Shown: positions 15,501 through 26,947, counted from the stretch's first letter. The stretch: 60,971 nt of DNA from Cellulomonas pakistanensis (GCF_016862755.1 NZ_BONO01000027.1:1-60971); one strand, 5' to 3'. Notes: generated by a model from the sequence alone, not told the origin. Numbers and translations are program-made.

Positions 15501-17180
15501 GTGACCCCCGCTGAGCTCTCCGAGTCCCTGCGCGCCGCCCTCGCGGGCGCCGTCGCCGACGGGACCTTCGCCCTGGACGCCGCCGACCTGCCTGCCACCG
15601 TGCACGTGGAGCGACCCCGCCAGCGCGAGCACGGCGACTGGGCGACGAACGTCGCGCTGCAGCTCGCGAAGAAGGCCGGGACGAACCCGCGCGCCTTCGC
15701 CGAGGAGCTCGCGCGCCGGCTCTCCGACGCCGCGGGCGTCGCGAAGGTCGACGTCGCCGGGCCCGGCTTCCTCAACATCACGCTCGACGCCGCCGCGGCG
15801 GGCGAGCTCGCGCGCTCGGTCGTCGAGGCCGGCGCCGCGTACGGCCGCAACGAGACGCTGGCCGGCGAGTCCATCAACCTCGAGTTCGTCTCGGCCAACC
15901 CGACCGGCCCGATCCACATCGGCGGGGTGCGCTGGGCCGCGGTGGGCGACAGCCTGGCGCGGGTGCTCGAGGCGTCGGGTGCGCGCGTGGGCCGCGAGTA
16001 CTACTTCAACGACCACGGCGCGCAGATCGACCGGTTCGCCCGCTCGCTCCTCGCCCGCGCGAAGGGCGAGGAGGCGCCGGAGGACGGCTACGGCGGCCAG
16101 TACATCGCCGACATCGCCGACGCCGTGATCGCGCAGGCCGCCGCGGCCGGCGAGCCCGACCCCCGCACGCTGCCCGACGCCGAGGCCCAGGAGGCGTTCC
16201 GCGCGCGCGGCGTCGACCTCATGTTCGGCGAGATCAAGCAGGCGCTGCACGACTTCGGCGTCGACTTCGACGTCTACTTCCACGAGGACACGCTGCACGA
16301 GACCGGCGCCGTCGAGCGCGCCGTGGCCCGGCTGCGCGAGAACGGCCACGTCTTCGAGGCGGACGGCGCGACCTGGCTGCGCACGACCGACTTCGGCGAC
16401 GACAAGGACCGCGTCATCATCAAGTCCGACGGGGACGCCGCGTACATCGCGGGCGACCTCGCGTACTACCTGGACAAGCGCGAGCGCGGCTTCGACCGCG
16501 TCATCATCATGCTCGGCGCGGACCACCACGGGTACATCGGCCGGATGATGGCGATGTGCGCCGCGTTCGGCGACACCCCGGGGGTCAACCTCGAGATCCT
16601 CATCGGGCAGATGGTCAACCTGCTCAAGGACGGCCAGCCGATGCGGATGAGCAAGCGCGCCGGCACCGTGGTGACGCTCGAGGACCTGGTGGACGCCGTC
16701 GGCGTCGACGCCGCCCGGTACTCGCTCGCGCGGTCGTCCGCGGACTCGTCGATCGACCTCGACCTCGACCTGCTGGCGAGCGCGAAGAACGAGAACCCCG
16801 TGTTCTACGTGCAGTACGCGCACGCCCGCACCTGCGCGGTGGGCCGCAACGCCGCCGACGCCGGGGTGCGCCGCGCGGACGGCTTCGACGCGTCGCTGCT
16901 CGACCACCCGACCGAGTCGGCGCTGCTGGGCAAGATCGCCGAGCTGCCGCGGATCGTGGCGCAGGCGGCCGAGCTGCGCGAGCCGCACCGCGTCGCGCGC
17001 TACCTGGAGGAGCTCGCGGGGTCGTACCACAAGTGGTACGACCAGCGCCGGGTGCTGCCGTTCGGCGACGAGCAGGTCGGCGACGTGCACCGGACCCGCC
17101 TCTGGCTCAACGACGCCACGCGCCAGGTGCTGGCCAACGGGCTCGCGCTGCTCGGCGTCAGCGCTCCGGAGCGCATGTGA
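15501..17180 (+). CDS. argS: arginyl-tRNA synthetase
   Basis: 559-aa class I synthetase charging tRNA-Arg. The N-terminal additional domain reads [27 protein letters not shown]; the HIGH-type signature is H139-IGG in [10 protein letters not shown]; and the second signature is M383-SKRAG. The C-terminal anticodon-binding domain holds [12 protein letters not shown] and ends [12 protein letters not shown]. The GTG start fits a leaderless transcript. The stop overlaps lysA by 4 bp. It opens the conserved argS-lysA-hom-thrC-thrB block. Confidence 0.98.
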   Translation: MTPAELSESLRAALAGAVADGTFALDAADLPATVHVERPRQREHGDWATNVALQLAKKAGTNPRAFAEELARRLSDAAGVAKVDVAGPGFLNITLDAAAAGELARSVVEAGAAYGRNETLAGESINLEFVSANPTGPIHIGGVRWAAVGDSLARVLEASGARVGREYYFNDHGAQIDRFARSLLARAKGEEAPEDGYGGQYIADIADAVIAQAAAAGEPDPRTLPDAEAQEAFRARGVDLMFGEIKQALHDFGVDFDVYFHEDTLHETGAVERAVARLRENGHVFEADGATWLRTTDFGDDKDRVIIKSDGDAAYIAGDLAYYLDKRERGFDRVIIMLGADHHGYIGRMMAMCAAFGDTPGVNLEILIGQMVNLLKDGQPMRMSKRAGTVVTLEDLVDAVGVDAARYSLARSSADSSIDLDLDLLASAKNENPVFYVQYAHARTCAVGRNAADAGVRRADGFDASLLDHPTESALLGKIAELPRIVAQAAELREPHRVARYLEELAGSYHKWYDQRRVLPFGDEQVGDVHRTRLWLNDATRQVLANGLALLGVSAPERM

Positions 17181-18559
17181 CCGGCGGTCCGGACACCCCG
17201 CTCGGCCTGCCCTGGCCGGCGCACGCGGCCCGGGGCGCCGACGGGGCCGTGCGCGTCGCGGGCGTCGACGTCCGCGACCTCGCGGCGGAGCAGGGCACGC
17301 CGGCCTACGTGCTGGACGAGGCGGACTTCCGGGACCGCGCGCGCACGCTGCGCGCGGCGTTCGAGGGCGCGTTCGCCGAGGTCGGCGCCGGCGTGGACGT
17401 GTACTACGCCGGCAAGGCGTTCCTGTCCGTCGCCGTCGCGCGGTGGGCGCACGAGGAGGGCCTGCGGGTCGACACGTCGACCGGCGGGGAGCTCGCGGTC
17501 GCGCTGCGCGCCGGCGTGCCGGGCGGTGACATCGGGCTGCACGGCAACAACAAGTCGGGCGCCGAGATCGCCCGCGCGCTGGACGCCGGCGTCGGGCGGC
17601 TCATCGTCGACTCGCTCGGCGAGGTCGAGCGCGTCGCGGCGGCCGTCCGGGCCCGGGGCGCCGGCGCGCCGCCCGCGCCCGTGATGGTCCGCGTCACCAC
17701 CGGCGTGCACGCGGGCGGGCACGAGTACATCTCGACCGCGCACGAGGACCAGAAGTTCGGCCTGTCCGTCGCCACGCCCGCCGACGGCGGCGACAGCCCC
17801 GCGCTGACCGCGCTGCAGCTCGTGCTGCGGCACCCGGAGCTGCGCCTGCTCGGCATCCACTCGCACATCGGCTCGCAGATCCTCGACCCGGCCGGGTTCG
17901 CGGTCGCGGCGCAGACGGTGCTCGGGCTGCGCGCCGACCTCGCCGAGCGCACCGGGTACCTGGTGCCGGAGGTCGACCTCGGTGGCGGGTTCGGCATCGC
18001 CTACCTGCCCGGCGAGGTCCCGCTGGACGTCGACCGGATCGCGAAGGAGATCGCGGGGGCGGTCGACGCGACGTGCGCGGCGCTGGGCACCCCGCTGCCG
18101 CGGCTGTCGTTCGAGCCCGGCCGTGCGATCGTCGGCCCGACGACGCTGACGCTCTACACCGTCGGCACGGTGAAGCCCGTGTCGCTCGACGAGGGCACGT
18201 CGCGGCTGTACGTCTCCGTCGACGGCGGCATGAGCGACAACATCCGGCCCGCGCTGTACGGCGCGCACTACCACGCGGCGATCGTGTCGCGGGAGGGCGC
18301 CGCGGAGATGGTCCTCGCCCGGGTGGTCGGCAAGCACTGCGAGAGCGGCGACATCGTCGTGCACGAGGTGCAGCTGCCGGCCGACGTGGCGGCGGGGGAC
18401 CTGCTCGCGGTCGCGGCGACCGGGGCCTACGGGCGGTCGATGGCGTCCAACTACAACCACGTGCCGCGGCCGCCGGTCGTCGCCGTGCGCGACGGGGCGT
18501 CGCGGGTGCTGGTGCGTCGCGAGACCGAGGACGACCTGCTGGCGCTCGACCTCGGCTGA
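17177..18559 (+). CDS. lysA: diaminopimelate decarboxylase
   Basis: 460-aa PLP enzyme making L-lysine from meso-diaminopimelate. The PLP lysine is K80 in YYAGKAFLS; the alanine-racemase-like barrel shows HSHIGSQI and the phosphate-binding [21 protein letters not shown] and CESGD (the cysteine and acid acting across the dimer interface) are present, and the C-terminal [11 protein letters not shown] is typical. GTG start overlaps the argS stop (GTGA), so it is translationally coupled. Confidence 0.97.
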   Translation: MTGGPDTPLGLPWPAHAARGADGAVRVAGVDVRDLAAEQGTPAYVLDEADFRDRARTLRAAFEGAFAEVGAGVDVYYAGKAFLSVAVARWAHEEGLRVDTSTGGELAVALRAGVPGGDIGLHGNNKSGAEIARALDAGVGRLIVDSLGEVERVAAAVRARGAGAPPAPVMVRVTTGVHAGGHEYISTAHEDQKFGLSVATPADGGDSPALTALQLVLRHPELRLLGIHSHIGSQILDPAGFAVAAQTVLGLRADLAERTGYLVPEVDLGGGFGIAYLPGEVPLDVDRIAKEIAGAVDATCAALGTPLPRLSFEPGRAIVGPTTLTLYTVGTVKPVSLDEGTSRLYVSVDGGMSDNIRPALYGAHYHAAIVSREGAAEMVLARVVGKHCESGDIVVHEVQLPADVAAGDLLAVAATGAYGRSMASNYNHVPRPPVVAVRDGASRVLVRRETEDDLLALDLG

Positions 18560-18601
18560 GGTCGCCCGCGGCCGACACTGCGTAGGTGGCCGGGCCCCGG
18601 G

Positions 18602-18637
18602 TTGAGTACCCCGCGCCGTCGATAGCGTCTGCTATCG
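18602..18637 (+). promoter_or_regulatory. promoter and palindromic operator of the MNT-HEPN module
   Basis: A perfect 7-bp inverted repeat CGATAGC-GTCT-GCTATCG (18620-18637) runs directly into the ribosome site GGAGG (18637-18641). A -35-like TTGAGT (18602-18607) and a -10-like TAGCGT (18623-18628, inside the repeat) give a somewhat short 15-bp spacer. The position suggests autorepression, probably by the DNA-binding N-terminus of the antitoxin. Confidence 0.6.
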
Positions 18638-18649
18638 GAGGTGGTCGAG

Positions 18650-19261
18650 ATGGTCGACGAGGATCGGAGCCCGGACCAGGACGGGCTGACCGCGGTCGAG
18701 GCGGCGTTCACCGCGTACCTCGGCGCGACGGCGGCGCGGGCCGACCGGCTGCGGGCCGAGGCGTCGCGCGGGCTCGTGCTCGCGGTGCGGCAGGCGGCGG
18801 GGCTCGGGTGGAGCCAGCGACGGATCGCGGCGGCGCTGGGACGGAGCCAGCCGGAGGTGGCGCGGCTGCTGGGGCGCGGGGACGCGGTGCCGGCGGCGGT
18901 GGACCTCGTGCCGGCGACGGCCGACGTGGCGGTCGGCGGCGAGCCGGGCGACGGGCACGGCGGGGCGGAGCCGGAGACGGTGCTCAGCCGGGTGCTGGGG
19001 CGGCAGCGGGACGCGATCGTCACGGCGGCGAGCAAGCACAGGATGTCGAACGTCCGGGTGTTCGGGTCCGTCGCGCGCGGGGAGGACGGGCCGGAGTCCG
19101 ACGTGGACCTCCTCGTCGACCTGGAGCCGGGCGTGAGCCTGTTCGATCTCGCGCGTCTGGAGGTCGAGCTCACTGACCTCCTGCGCCGACCCGTCGACGT
19201 GGTGCCCGCGAGGATGCTCAAGCCGCGGGTCGCCCGCACGGTGGAGGCGATCGCGCTGTGA
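18650..19261 (+). CDS. MNT-type nucleotidyltransferase antitoxin with N-terminal helix-turn-helix
   Basis: A 203-aa protein. Residues about 134-203 form a minimal nucleotidyltransferase: the GSX10DXD motif is exact (G139-S140, D151-x-D153), with a further Asp183 in PVDVV. MntA-family antitoxins use this fold to AMPylate a tyrosine of their HEPN toxin. Residues about 40-76 (LAVRQAAGLGWSQRRIAAALG, then RSQPEVARLLGRG) look like a helix-turn-helix of the kind found in sigma factors/Xre proteins, an extra domain compared with the usual short MntA. ATG at 18650 has GGAGG at 8 nt. The stop overlaps the toxin start by 4 bp. Confidence 0.85.
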   Translation: MVDEDRSPDQDGLTAVEAAFTAYLGATAARADRLRAEASRGLVLAVRQAAGLGWSQRRIAAALGRSQPEVARLLGRGDAVPAAVDLVPATADVAVGGEPGDGHGGAEPETVLSRVLGRQRDAIVTAASKHRMSNVRVFGSVARGEDGPESDVDLLVDLEPGVSLFDLARLEVELTDLLRRPVDVVPARMLKPRVARTVEAIAL

Positions 19262-19596
19262 AGCGGACGACGACGGACCTGGCCGACGACGCTCTCGAGC
19301 ACCTCACTCTCATCCGCCGCTACGTCGGTGAGTACGGCCTGGACGAGGAGGTGGCGCTCGACGCGGTGGCGCTCCACCTCTCCAGCGCACTCGACTGCAT
19401 CGGCAAGATGCCCGCTGCTGATCGTGACGCCGCGTGCGGCAGCGAGTGGCCGCAGATCCGTTCGCTGCGGAACCGGATCGCGCACGGGTACCTCTGGATC
19501 GAGGCGGACGTCGTGCGCGGCGTCGTCCGCGAGCACCTCGACGGCTTGGAGCAGCGGCTCGTGGCGCTCGTGGCCCGTCCGGATCCGGACGTCTGA
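19258..19596 (+). CDS. HEPN-domain toxin (HepT-like RNase)
   Basis: A 112-aa all-helical HEPN protein. The active-site motif RX4HXY is exact: R71-NRIA-H76-G-Y78. HEPN toxins of HepT type are RNases, and the Tyr of this motif is the residue AMPylated by the partner MntA. GTG start overlaps the antitoxin stop (GTGA), giving the antitoxin-first order usual for this module. The pair sits between lysA and hom, where the conserved actinobacterial order has nothing. Confidence 0.85.
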   Translation: MKRTTTDLADDALEHLTLIRRYVGEYGLDEEVALDAVALHLSSALDCIGKMPAADRDAACGSEWPQIRSLRNRIAHGYLWIEADVVRGVVREHLDGLEQRLVALVARPDPDV

Positions 19597-19604
19597 CGCG
19601 CGCG

Positions 19605-19641
19605 CCGGGTCGCACGATCCCGAAACGGTCGTGCGGCCCGG
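19605..19641 (+). terminator. terminator of the MNT-HEPN operon
   Basis: CCGGGTCGCACGA (19605-19617) pairs with TCGTGCGGCCCGG (19629-19641): 13 bp with one G-U, 11-nt loop, 8 nt after the toxin stop codon. Confidence 0.65.
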
Positions 19642-19708
19642 TACGTGCTCCCGCCGGACCGCCGCGCCCACGGTGTGGATACCCGGCCGCCCGCCGATGG
19701 GGTCCCCC

Positions 19709-19714
19709 TATCCT
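19709..19714 (+). promoter_or_regulatory. -10 box upstream of hom
   Basis: TATCCT, predicting a start near 19720 and a leader of about 75 nt. No convincing -35. It would let hom-thrC-thrB be expressed independently of the inserted toxin-antitoxin pair. Confidence 0.4.
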
Positions 19715-19795
19715 GTGGTCCGGTCGGGCGCCGCTGCGCCGGACCCCACCCCAGCAGGCCCGGATCGGACCGGGCGTGATCGGAAGGTGCACGCG

Positions 19796-21174
19796 GTGAC
19801 CGCAGAGCCCGTCAGCCCCACCTCGCCCGCGCCCGGCGCGACCGACCGCCCCGCGGTGCGCGTCGCGCTGCTCGGCTGCGGCGTCGTCGGCTCGGAGGTC
19901 GTCCGGCTGCTCACGACGCAGGCGTCCGACCTCGCCGCGCGGGTCGGGGCGCCGCTGGAGCTCGTCGGCGTCGCCGTGCGGGACGTCGACGCGCCGCGCG
20001 ACCCCGTCGTGGACCGCGCCCTGCTCACCGCCGACGCCGAGGCGCTGGTCGCGAAGGCGGACGTGGTGGTCGAGGTCGTCGGCGGCATCGAGCCGGCCCG
20101 CGGGCTGCTGCTGCGCGCGATCGAGCACGGCGCCGCGGTGGTCACCGCGAACAAGGCGCTGCTCGCCGAGGACGGTCCCACGCTCTACCAGGCCGCGGAC
20201 GCCGCCGCCGTCGACCTCTACTTCGAGGCCGCGGTCGCCGGCGCGATCCCGCTGGTCCGGCCGGTCCGCGAGTCGCTCACCGGCGACCGCGTGCACCGCG
20301 TGCTCGGCATCGTGAACGGCACGACCAACTACGTGCTGGACCGGATGGCGACCGACGGGCTCGAGCTGGCCGACGCGGTCGCCGAGGCGCAGGCCCTCGG
20401 CTACGCGGAGGCCGACCCGACCGCGGACGTCGAGGGCTTCGACGCGGCGGCGAAGGCGGCCATCCTCGCGTCGCTCGCGTTCCACACCCGGGTGTCGATC
20501 GACGACGTCGACCGCCAGGGCATCATGCAGATCACCGCCGACGACGTCGCCTGGGCCGCGCGCACCGGGCACGTCATCAAGCTGCTCGCGATCGCCGACC
20601 GCCGGACCGGCGAGGACGGGGCCGAGGGCGTCCAGGTGCGCGTGCACCCGGCGCTGGTGCCGCTGAGCCACCCGCTGGCGGGGGTGCGCGGCGCGTTCAA
20701 CGCGGTGTTCGTCGAGGCGGACGCCGCCGGCGAGCTCATGTTCTACGGCCGCGGCGCGGGCGGCGCCCCGACGGCGAGCGCGGTGCTCGGCGACGTCGTG
20801 TCCGCCGCCCGGCACCGGGTGCACGGCGGGCGCGGCCCGGCCGAGTCCTGGTACGCGGCGCTCCCCGTGCTGCCCGCGGAGTCGGCGCGCACCCGGTACC
20901 AGGTGCGCCTCGACGTCGACGACCGGCCCGGCGTGCTCGCGCACGTCTCCGCGGTCCTCGCCGAGCACGGCGTGTCGATCGAGGCCGTCCGGCAGACGCC
21001 GGCCGACGCGCCCGCCGAGCCGGCGGTCGAGGCCGACGACGCCCCCGGGGTCGCGCGCCTGGTCATCACCACGCACGAGGCGCCGGAGGCCGCGCTCGCC
21101 GCCACCGTCGCCGCGATCCGCGACCTCGACGCCGTCCGCGAGGTCGTCTCCGTCCTGCGAGTCGAGGGAGCCTG

Positions 21175-21175
<1 letters not shown>
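19796..21175 (+). CDS. hom: homoserine dehydrogenase
   Basis: 459-aa NAD(P)-dependent enzyme converting aspartate semialdehyde to homoserine. N-terminal Rossmann loop [13 protein letters not shown], then [28 protein letters not shown]; the catalytic signature is split over [14 protein letters not shown] and [25 protein letters not shown]-terminal ACT domain (residues about 370-459; [23 protein letters not shown]) suggests threonine feedback control, as known for actinobacterial Hom. GTG at 19796 has GGAAGG 8 nt upstream. One-base overlap with thrC (TGATG). Confidence 0.97.
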
Positions 21176-22266
<1,091 letters not shown>

Positions 22267-22274
22267 GGCGCGCG

Positions 22275-23225
22275 GTGCGACTGGGAGCCGACCGGGCGCG
22301 GGTGCGCGTCCCGGCGACGAGCGCGAACCTCGGCCCGGGGTTCGACGCGCTGGGCCTCGCGCTCGCCCTGCACGACCAGGTCGAGGTGCGCGCGCTCGGC
22401 TCGGCGGACGTGGTCGTGGACGTCGTGGGGGAGGGCGCCGAGGAGGTGCCGTCCGGCGACGACCACCTGGTCGTCCGCGCGCTGCGGCACGCGCTCGACC
22501 ACGTCGGCGCGCCGCAGACCGGCCTGCACCTGACCTGCCGCAACCGCATCCCGCACGGCCGGGGGCTCGGCTCGTCGGCCGGCGCGGTGGTCGCCGGGCT
22601 GCTCGCCGCGCGGTCGCTCGTGGCGGAGCCGGAGTCGCTCGACGACGCCGTGGTGCTGCGGCTCGCGACCGAGCTCGAGGGGCACCCGGACAACGCTGCG
22701 CCGGCGCTGCTCGGCGGCGCCACGGTGGCGTGGTCCGAGGGCGACGCGGTGCGCGCGGCGCGGCTGCCGGTGCACGCCGACGTGGCGCCGGTGGCGGTCG
22801 TCCCGGCGAGCCGGCTCTCGACCTCGCACGCGCGCGGCGTGCTGCCCGAGCGCGTGCCGCACGGCGACGCGGCGTTCCAGGCGGGCCGCGCGGCGCTGCT
22901 GGTGGAGGCGCTCGGCCGGCGCCCCGACCTGCTGCTGCCGGCCACCGAGGACCGGCTGCACCAGGGCTACCGGCGCCCCGTGATGTCCGAGAGCCTGGCC
23001 CTGGTCGACGCGCTCCGCGCGCGGGGGGTCGCTGCGGTCGTGTCCGGGGCAGGCCCGACCGTGCTGGTGCTCGCCCGCGCGGTCGGCGCCGCCGCCTCGG
23101 ACGGCAGCCGGCCGACGGACGCGGACGAGGCGCTGCGGCAGGTGTTCGGCGGGGTCATGGGCGGCTGGCGCATCGTGCCGCTCGCCATCGACGCGGCGGG
23201 TGCGACGGCGCAGATCCTGCCCTGA
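22275..23225 (+). CDS. thrB: homoserine kinase
   Basis: 316-aa GHMP kinase phosphorylating homoserine. VRVPATSANLGPGFDALGLAL is motif 1, IPHGRGLGSSAGAVVAGLLA the ATP-binding motif 2, and VVSGAGPTVLVL the C-terminal motif 3. The GTG at 22275 is preferred because the protein then begins just before motif 1. Last gene of the hom-thrC-thrB operon; 18 nt after its stop the rho promoter begins. Confidence 0.95.
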   Translation: MRLGADRARVRVPATSANLGPGFDALGLALALHDQVEVRALGSADVVVDVVGEGAEEVPSGDDHLVVRALRHALDHVGAPQTGLHLTCRNRIPHGRGLGSSAGAVVAGLLAARSLVAEPESLDDAVVLRLATELEGHPDNAAPALLGGATVAWSEGDAVRAARLPVHADVAPVAVVPASRLSTSHARGVLPERVPHGDAAFQAGRAALLVEALGRRPDLLLPATEDRLHQGYRRPVMSESLALVDALRARGVAAVVSGAGPTVLVLARAVGAAASDGSRPTDADEALRQVFGGVMGGWRIVPLAIDAAGATAQILP

Positions 23226-23467
23226 GCGGGCGGTCCCCGGTGCTATGCTGGCGCCGTTCCCCGGACTCCGTCCTGACACCCGCTCAGCCGTCTTCCGGTG
23301 CAGCGCCGCTCAGGAGATCCGAGACGGGGGACGCTCCAGCCCACGCGAGTCGACGCGATCGGCGCGACCCGTGCGGCTTCACCGATGCGCCGGCCCGTCA
23401 GAGGCCGGACGCGGACCGCGCGCCACGACCGAGGGCGGCGGTCCCCGACGAGGGGGAAGGGTCCTTC
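23226..23467 (+). promoter_or_regulatory. long 5' leader of rho with its promoter
   Basis: A -10 box TATGCT (23244-23249) would start a leader of roughly 215 nt before the GTG of rho. The leader is C-rich in its first half (CGTTCCCCGGACTCCGTCCTG and after), the kind of sequence Rho itself binds, so autogenous control by premature termination is plausible. No convincing small ORF has its own ribosome site. Confidence 0.5.
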
Positions 23468-25561
23468 GTGACAGACACCATCGAGCCCGCCGTGAGCAGC
23501 GACTCCGGCGGCTCCGCCCGTGGTGGCGCCATCTCCGCGATGCGCATGCCCGAGCTCCAGGCCCTCGCGGCCGAGCTCGGCGTGACGGGCACGTCCCGGA
23601 TGCGCAAGAGCGACCTGGTGGACGCGATCCACGCCAAGCGGTCCGGCGGCGGCGAGCGCCCCGCGGCCCGCACCCGCCGCGCGGCGACGCGCGACGCGGG
23701 CCGGCCCGACGCCGCGCCGGCCACCGAGACCACCGCCCCGGCCGCCGTGCCCGCCGAGCAGGCGCCCGCCGAGGACGCGCCGCGCGGCCAGCGCCGCCGC
23801 GCCGTCCGCGCCGAGTCCGGCCCCGCCCCGGCCGCCGAGGCCCCGGCCGAGCCGCGCGGCCGCGTCGACGTGCTCGCCGGCCTCGAGGCCGTCGAGCGCT
23901 CCCTCGACTCCCGCCAGCAGGCCGATGACCGGGCGGCCCGCGCGGCCGACGCGGTCGGCGCCGTCTCCGGCGAGCGCCGCTCCCGCCGCGCGGGCCGCGG
24001 CACCGGCGCCCCGACGGTCGACGTCACGCTGCCCGAGGGCCCGACGTCGGGTCCCTCCCGCGGCGAGCGCACCGACCGGCCTGAGCGCGCGGAGCGGGCC
24101 GACCGCGGCGAGCGCGACGGCGGCCAGCGCGACGGCGGCCAGCGCGACGGCGGCCAGCGCCGCCAGCAGCCGCAGCAGCAGGAGGCCGAGCGCGAGCGGG
24201 CTTCGCAGGACCAGCCGCAGGACGGCGGCCAGGACGACGACGAGCGCGGCGGCCGCCGCCGGCGCTCCCGCGACCGGTACCGCGACCGCGACGGCCGCAA
24301 GCGCGGCCGCGGCCAGCGCGCCGGCGACCTGCCCTACGAGGAGGTCGAGATCGACGAGGACGACGTGCTCGTCCCGGTCGGCGGCATCCTCGACGTGCTG
24401 GACTCGTACGCGTTCGTCCGGACCAGCGGCTACCTGCCCGGCCCGAACGACGTGTACCTCCCGCTCGCGCAGGTCCGGAAGGCCGGCCTGCGTCGCGGCG
24501 ACGCCATCACCGGCGCCGTCCGCGCGCCCAAGGAGGGCGAGCAGCCGGGGCAGGGCCAGGGCGGCAACCGGCCGAACAAGGCCAACGCCCTCGTCCGGCT
24601 GGACACCGTCAACGGCATGGCGCCGGAGCAGGCGCGCCAGCGCCCGGAGTTCTCCAAGCTGACGCCGCTCTACCCGCAGGACCGCCTGCGGCTGGAGAAC
24701 GAGACGAACCACCTGACCCCGCGGGTCATCGACATCGTCGCCCCGATCGGCAAGGGCCAGCGCGGCCTCATCGTCGCGCCGCCGAAGGCCGGCAAGACGA
24801 TCATCATGCAGCAGATCGCCAACGCGATCACCGCGAACAACCCCGAGGTCCACCTCATGGTCGTGCTCGTCGACGAGCGCCCCGAGGAGGTCACCGACAT
24901 GGAGCGGACCGTGAAGGGCGAGGTCATCGCCTCGACCTTCGACCGCCCCGCCTCGGACCACACCATGGTCGCGGAGCTCGCGATCGAGCGCGCCAAGCGA
25001 CTGGTCGAGCTCGGCCAGGACGTCGTGGTGCTGCTCGACTCGCTGACCCGCCTGTCCCGGGCGTACAACCTGGCGGCCCCGGCCTCCGGGCGCATCCTGT
25101 CCGGCGGCGTCGACGCCTCGGCGCTCTACCCGCCCAAGCGGTTCTTCGGCGCCGCGCGCAACATCGAGCACGGCGGCTCGCTGACGATCCTCGCCTCCGC
25201 GCTGGTGGAGACCGGCTCCAAGATGGACGAGGTCATCTTCGAGGAGTTCAAGGGCACCGGGAACATGGAGCTCCGGCTCTCCCGCTCGCTCGCGGACAAG
25301 CGGATCTTCCCGGCGGTCGACGTCAACGCGTCCGGCACCCGGCGCGAGGAGATCCTCATCGCGCCCGACGAGCTCAAGATCGTCTGGAAGCTCCGCCGGG
25401 TCATGGGCGCGCTGGACCAGCAGCAGGCCATCGAGCTGCTGCTGGGCAAGCTCCGCGAGACCCGGAGCAACGTGGAGTTCCTGCTCCAGGTGCAGAAGAC
25501 GACGCCGTCGCAGAACGGCCACGGCCACCACGACGAGAGCCAGCAGCGCGCGATCGTCTGA
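23468..25561 (+). CDS. rho: transcription termination factor Rho
   Basis: 697-aa hexameric RNA helicase, long because of the actinobacterial insertion. Residues about 20-60 are the N-terminal Rho domain ([30 protein letters not shown]). Residues about 60-285 are a disordered Arg/Gly/Asp/Gln-rich insert with three GQRDG-type repeats and a basic [21 protein letters not shown] patch split around residue 270. The RNA-binding OB fold follows ([24 protein letters not shown] in part), and the ATPase has Walker A PPKAGK443T and Q-loop/R-loop segments [24 protein letters not shown] start with GGGAAGGG upstream. Confidence 0.97.
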   Translation: MTDTIEPAVSSDSGGSARGGAISAMRMPELQALAAELGVTGTSRMRKSDLVDAIHAKRSGGGERPAARTRRAATRDAGRPDAAPATETTAPAAVPAEQAPAEDAPRGQRRRAVRAESGPAPAAEAPAEPRGRVDVLAGLEAVERSLDSRQQADDRAARAADAVGAVSGERRSRRAGRGTGAPTVDVTLPEGPTSGPSRGERTDRPERAERADRGERDGGQRDGGQRDGGQRRQQPQQQEAERERASQDQPQDGGQDDDERGGRRRRSRDRYRDRDGRKRGRGQRAGDLPYEEVEIDEDDVLVPVGGILDVLDSYAFVRTSGYLPGPNDVYLPLAQVRKAGLRRGDAITGAVRAPKEGEQPGQGQGGNRPNKANALVRLDTVNGMAPEQARQRPEFSKLTPLYPQDRLRLENETNHLTPRVIDIVAPIGKGQRGLIVAPPKAGKTIIMQQIANAITANNPEVHLMVVLVDERPEEVTDMERTVKGEVIASTFDRPASDHTMVAELAIERAKRLVELGQDVVVLLDSLTRLSRAYNLAAPASGRILSGGVDASALYPPKRFFGAARNIEHGGSLTILASALVETGSKMDEVIFEEFKGTGNMELRLSRSLADKRIFPAVDVNASGTRREEILIAPDELKIVWKLRRVMGALDQQQAIELLLGKLRETRSNVEFLLQVQKTTPSQNGHGHHDESQQRAIV

Positions 25562-25580
25562 CGCGCGCCGCACGCCGCCC

Positions 25581-25612
25581 GGGGCGGCACCTCCGCGAGG
25601 GGGTGCCGCCCC
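25581..25612 (+). terminator. terminator of rho
   Basis: GGGGCGGCACC (25581-25591) pairs perfectly with GGTGCCGCCCC (25602-25612), 10-nt loop, 19 nt after the rho stop. Confidence 0.75.
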
Positions 25613-25630
25613 GCCGCGCGTCCGGAGGAG

Positions 25631-25696
25631 CGCCGAGCCTCCACCTCTCTCCTGTGCCGGGACGGTCGGACGCAGTCGGGAGGTGGAGACTCGGCG
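25631..25696. repeat. long inverted repeat between convergent rho and glycosyltransferase genes
   Basis: CGCCGAGCCTCCACCTC (25631-25647) pairs with GAGGTGGAGACTCGGCG (25680-25696): 17 bp, one mismatch, 32-nt loop. It can terminate the minus-strand glycosyltransferase gene, but the long loop and its CGCCGAG end, shared with the palindrome at 49781-49856, also suggest an intergenic repeat element. Confidence 0.55.
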
Positions 25697-25709
25697 AGGT
25701 GCGCGCGGG

Positions 25710-26864
25710 TCAGCGCGGGGCGGGCGCTCCCCGGCGGGCGGCGATCGCCTGCTCGTACCACGCGAGGGTCCGGTCGGTGATCTCGTCGGCGTCGAACCGT
25801 TCCGCCGCCGCGCGCTGCCGCGGGCGCACCGCCGCGCGCGCCCCGGCGTCGTCCACCCAGCGCGCCAGCGTACGGGCGAACGCCGCGGTGTCCCGCGGGT
25901 CGACGAGCTGGTCCTCGAGGCCGGCCATCGGCGTGCGGTAACCGGGGTTGTCGCCGGCGAGCACGACGCCGCCCGCGTCGGCGAGCGCCTCGACGACGGA
26001 CATGCCGAAGCTCTCGCCGCCGGTCGACGGCAGCGCGACGACGTCGGCGCCGGCGAGCAGCGCGGCCTTGTCCTCCTCGGCGACGAACCCGGGGAAGTCG
26101 ACCCGGTCGGCGATCCCGGCGGCCCGCGCCCGCTCGCGCAGGTCGTCCAGCAGCGGGCCGCGCCCGGCGAGCGTCAGGGTCCACGGGCGCGCGGTGGCCG
26201 GCATCGCGGCGACGGCAGCGAGCAGCTCGCGCGGGCCCTTGCGCTCGACGAGCCTGCCCAGGAACACGATCCGCACCGGGCCGGCCGCCGCGGCGCCGCC
26301 CGCGGTCCCGGCGCGGCCCGCCGCCGGCGCCCCGAGCTCCACCGGTCCGCCGATGATCGGCACCTCGTCCCGCCCGAAGGCCGCGCGCACGGACTCGCGC
26401 GCCGCCTCGGACAGCGCGGAGATCGCGTCGAACCGCCGCAGCCGCCGCCGCTCCGCCAGCCCGAGGGCCCGGATGCCCCACCGGGTCAGCGCGTCCTGCG
26501 GGTAGATGACGAACGACCCGACGACGGCGGTGCGTGGCGACGCCGCCGAGACGACCCGTCCGGCCAGCAGGGGGCTGTACGGCATGGTCACGTGCAGCAC
26601 GTCGAACGGGACCTCGGCGAGCAGCCGCCGGACGTCGGCGCGGCGGGCCGGCAGCGGGCTGCGCAGCCGGTTGCCGTTGAACCGCACGGAGACGGTGCGG
26701 CCGAGGACGTGCAGGTTCGGCAGGTCGGTGCGCTCGGTGCTGGAGGTCACGTAGTGCACCTCGTGGCCGAGATCCGCGAGCCGCCGCCCGAGCGTGAGCA
26801 CGATCTGCTGGACGCCGTCCGGCTTGTCGAGGCCGTCGTCGATCACCAGGCCGATGCGGAGCAT
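25710..26864 (-). CDS. GT4-family glycosyltransferase
   Basis: 384-aa GT-B glycosyltransferase. N-terminal acceptor domain starts [20 protein letters not shown] (glycine-rich loop replaced by PDGVQQ, as in many PimA/MshA-like enzymes). The C-terminal nucleotide-sugar domain has [19 protein letters not shown] and the E-x7-E region [21 protein letters not shown] chose the second ATG (26864) since TACGAT lies 7 nt upstream of it. It lies inverted between rho and rpmE, a place usually without a gene in related genomes. Acceptor unknown; a lipid or mannan role is a guess. Confidence 0.87.
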   Translation of the reverse strand: MLRIGLVIDDGLDKPDGVQQIVLTLGRRLADLGHEVHYVTSSTERTDLPNLHVLGRTVSVRFNGNRLRSPLPARRADVRRLLAEVPFDVLHVTMPYSPLLAGRVVSAASPRTAVVGSFVIYPQDALTRWGIRALGLAERRRLRRFDAISALSEAARESVRAAFGRDEVPIIGGPVELGAPAAGRAGTAGGAAAAGPVRIVFLGRLVERKGPRELLAAVAAMPATARPWTLTLAGRGPLLDDLRERARAAGIADRVDFPGFVAEEDKAALLAGADVVALPSTGGESFGMSVVEALADAGGVVLAGDNPGYRTPMAGLEDQLVDPRDTAAFARTLARWVDDAGARAAVRPRQRAAAERFDADEITDRTLAWYEQAIAARRGAPAPR

Positions 26865-26871
26865 GCGCGCC

Positions 26872-26877
26872 ATCGTA
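26872..26877 (-). promoter_or_regulatory. -10 box of a leaderless transcript (glycosyltransferase)
   Basis: Minus-strand TACGAT, 7 nt, then ATG at 26864. It overlaps an earlier in-frame ATG (26873), which therefore cannot be the start of this transcript. Confidence 0.5.
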
Positions 26878-26947
26878 GGTGCGCCCCGCGGGCAGCCCGG
26901 AACGGGGGACCGCGACCGGGAAGATTTCCGCCCCGCCCGCTGTTCTG

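Noticed and set aside
23246..23467. Upstream small ORF in the rho leader
   Set aside because: The only ATG overlaps the -10 box, so it would not be in the transcript, and the frame runs on without a nearby stop.
26865..26873. First ATG of the glycosyltransferase gene as its start
   Set aside because: It overlaps the probable -10 box; the second ATG gives the normal N-terminus [10 protein letters not shown].
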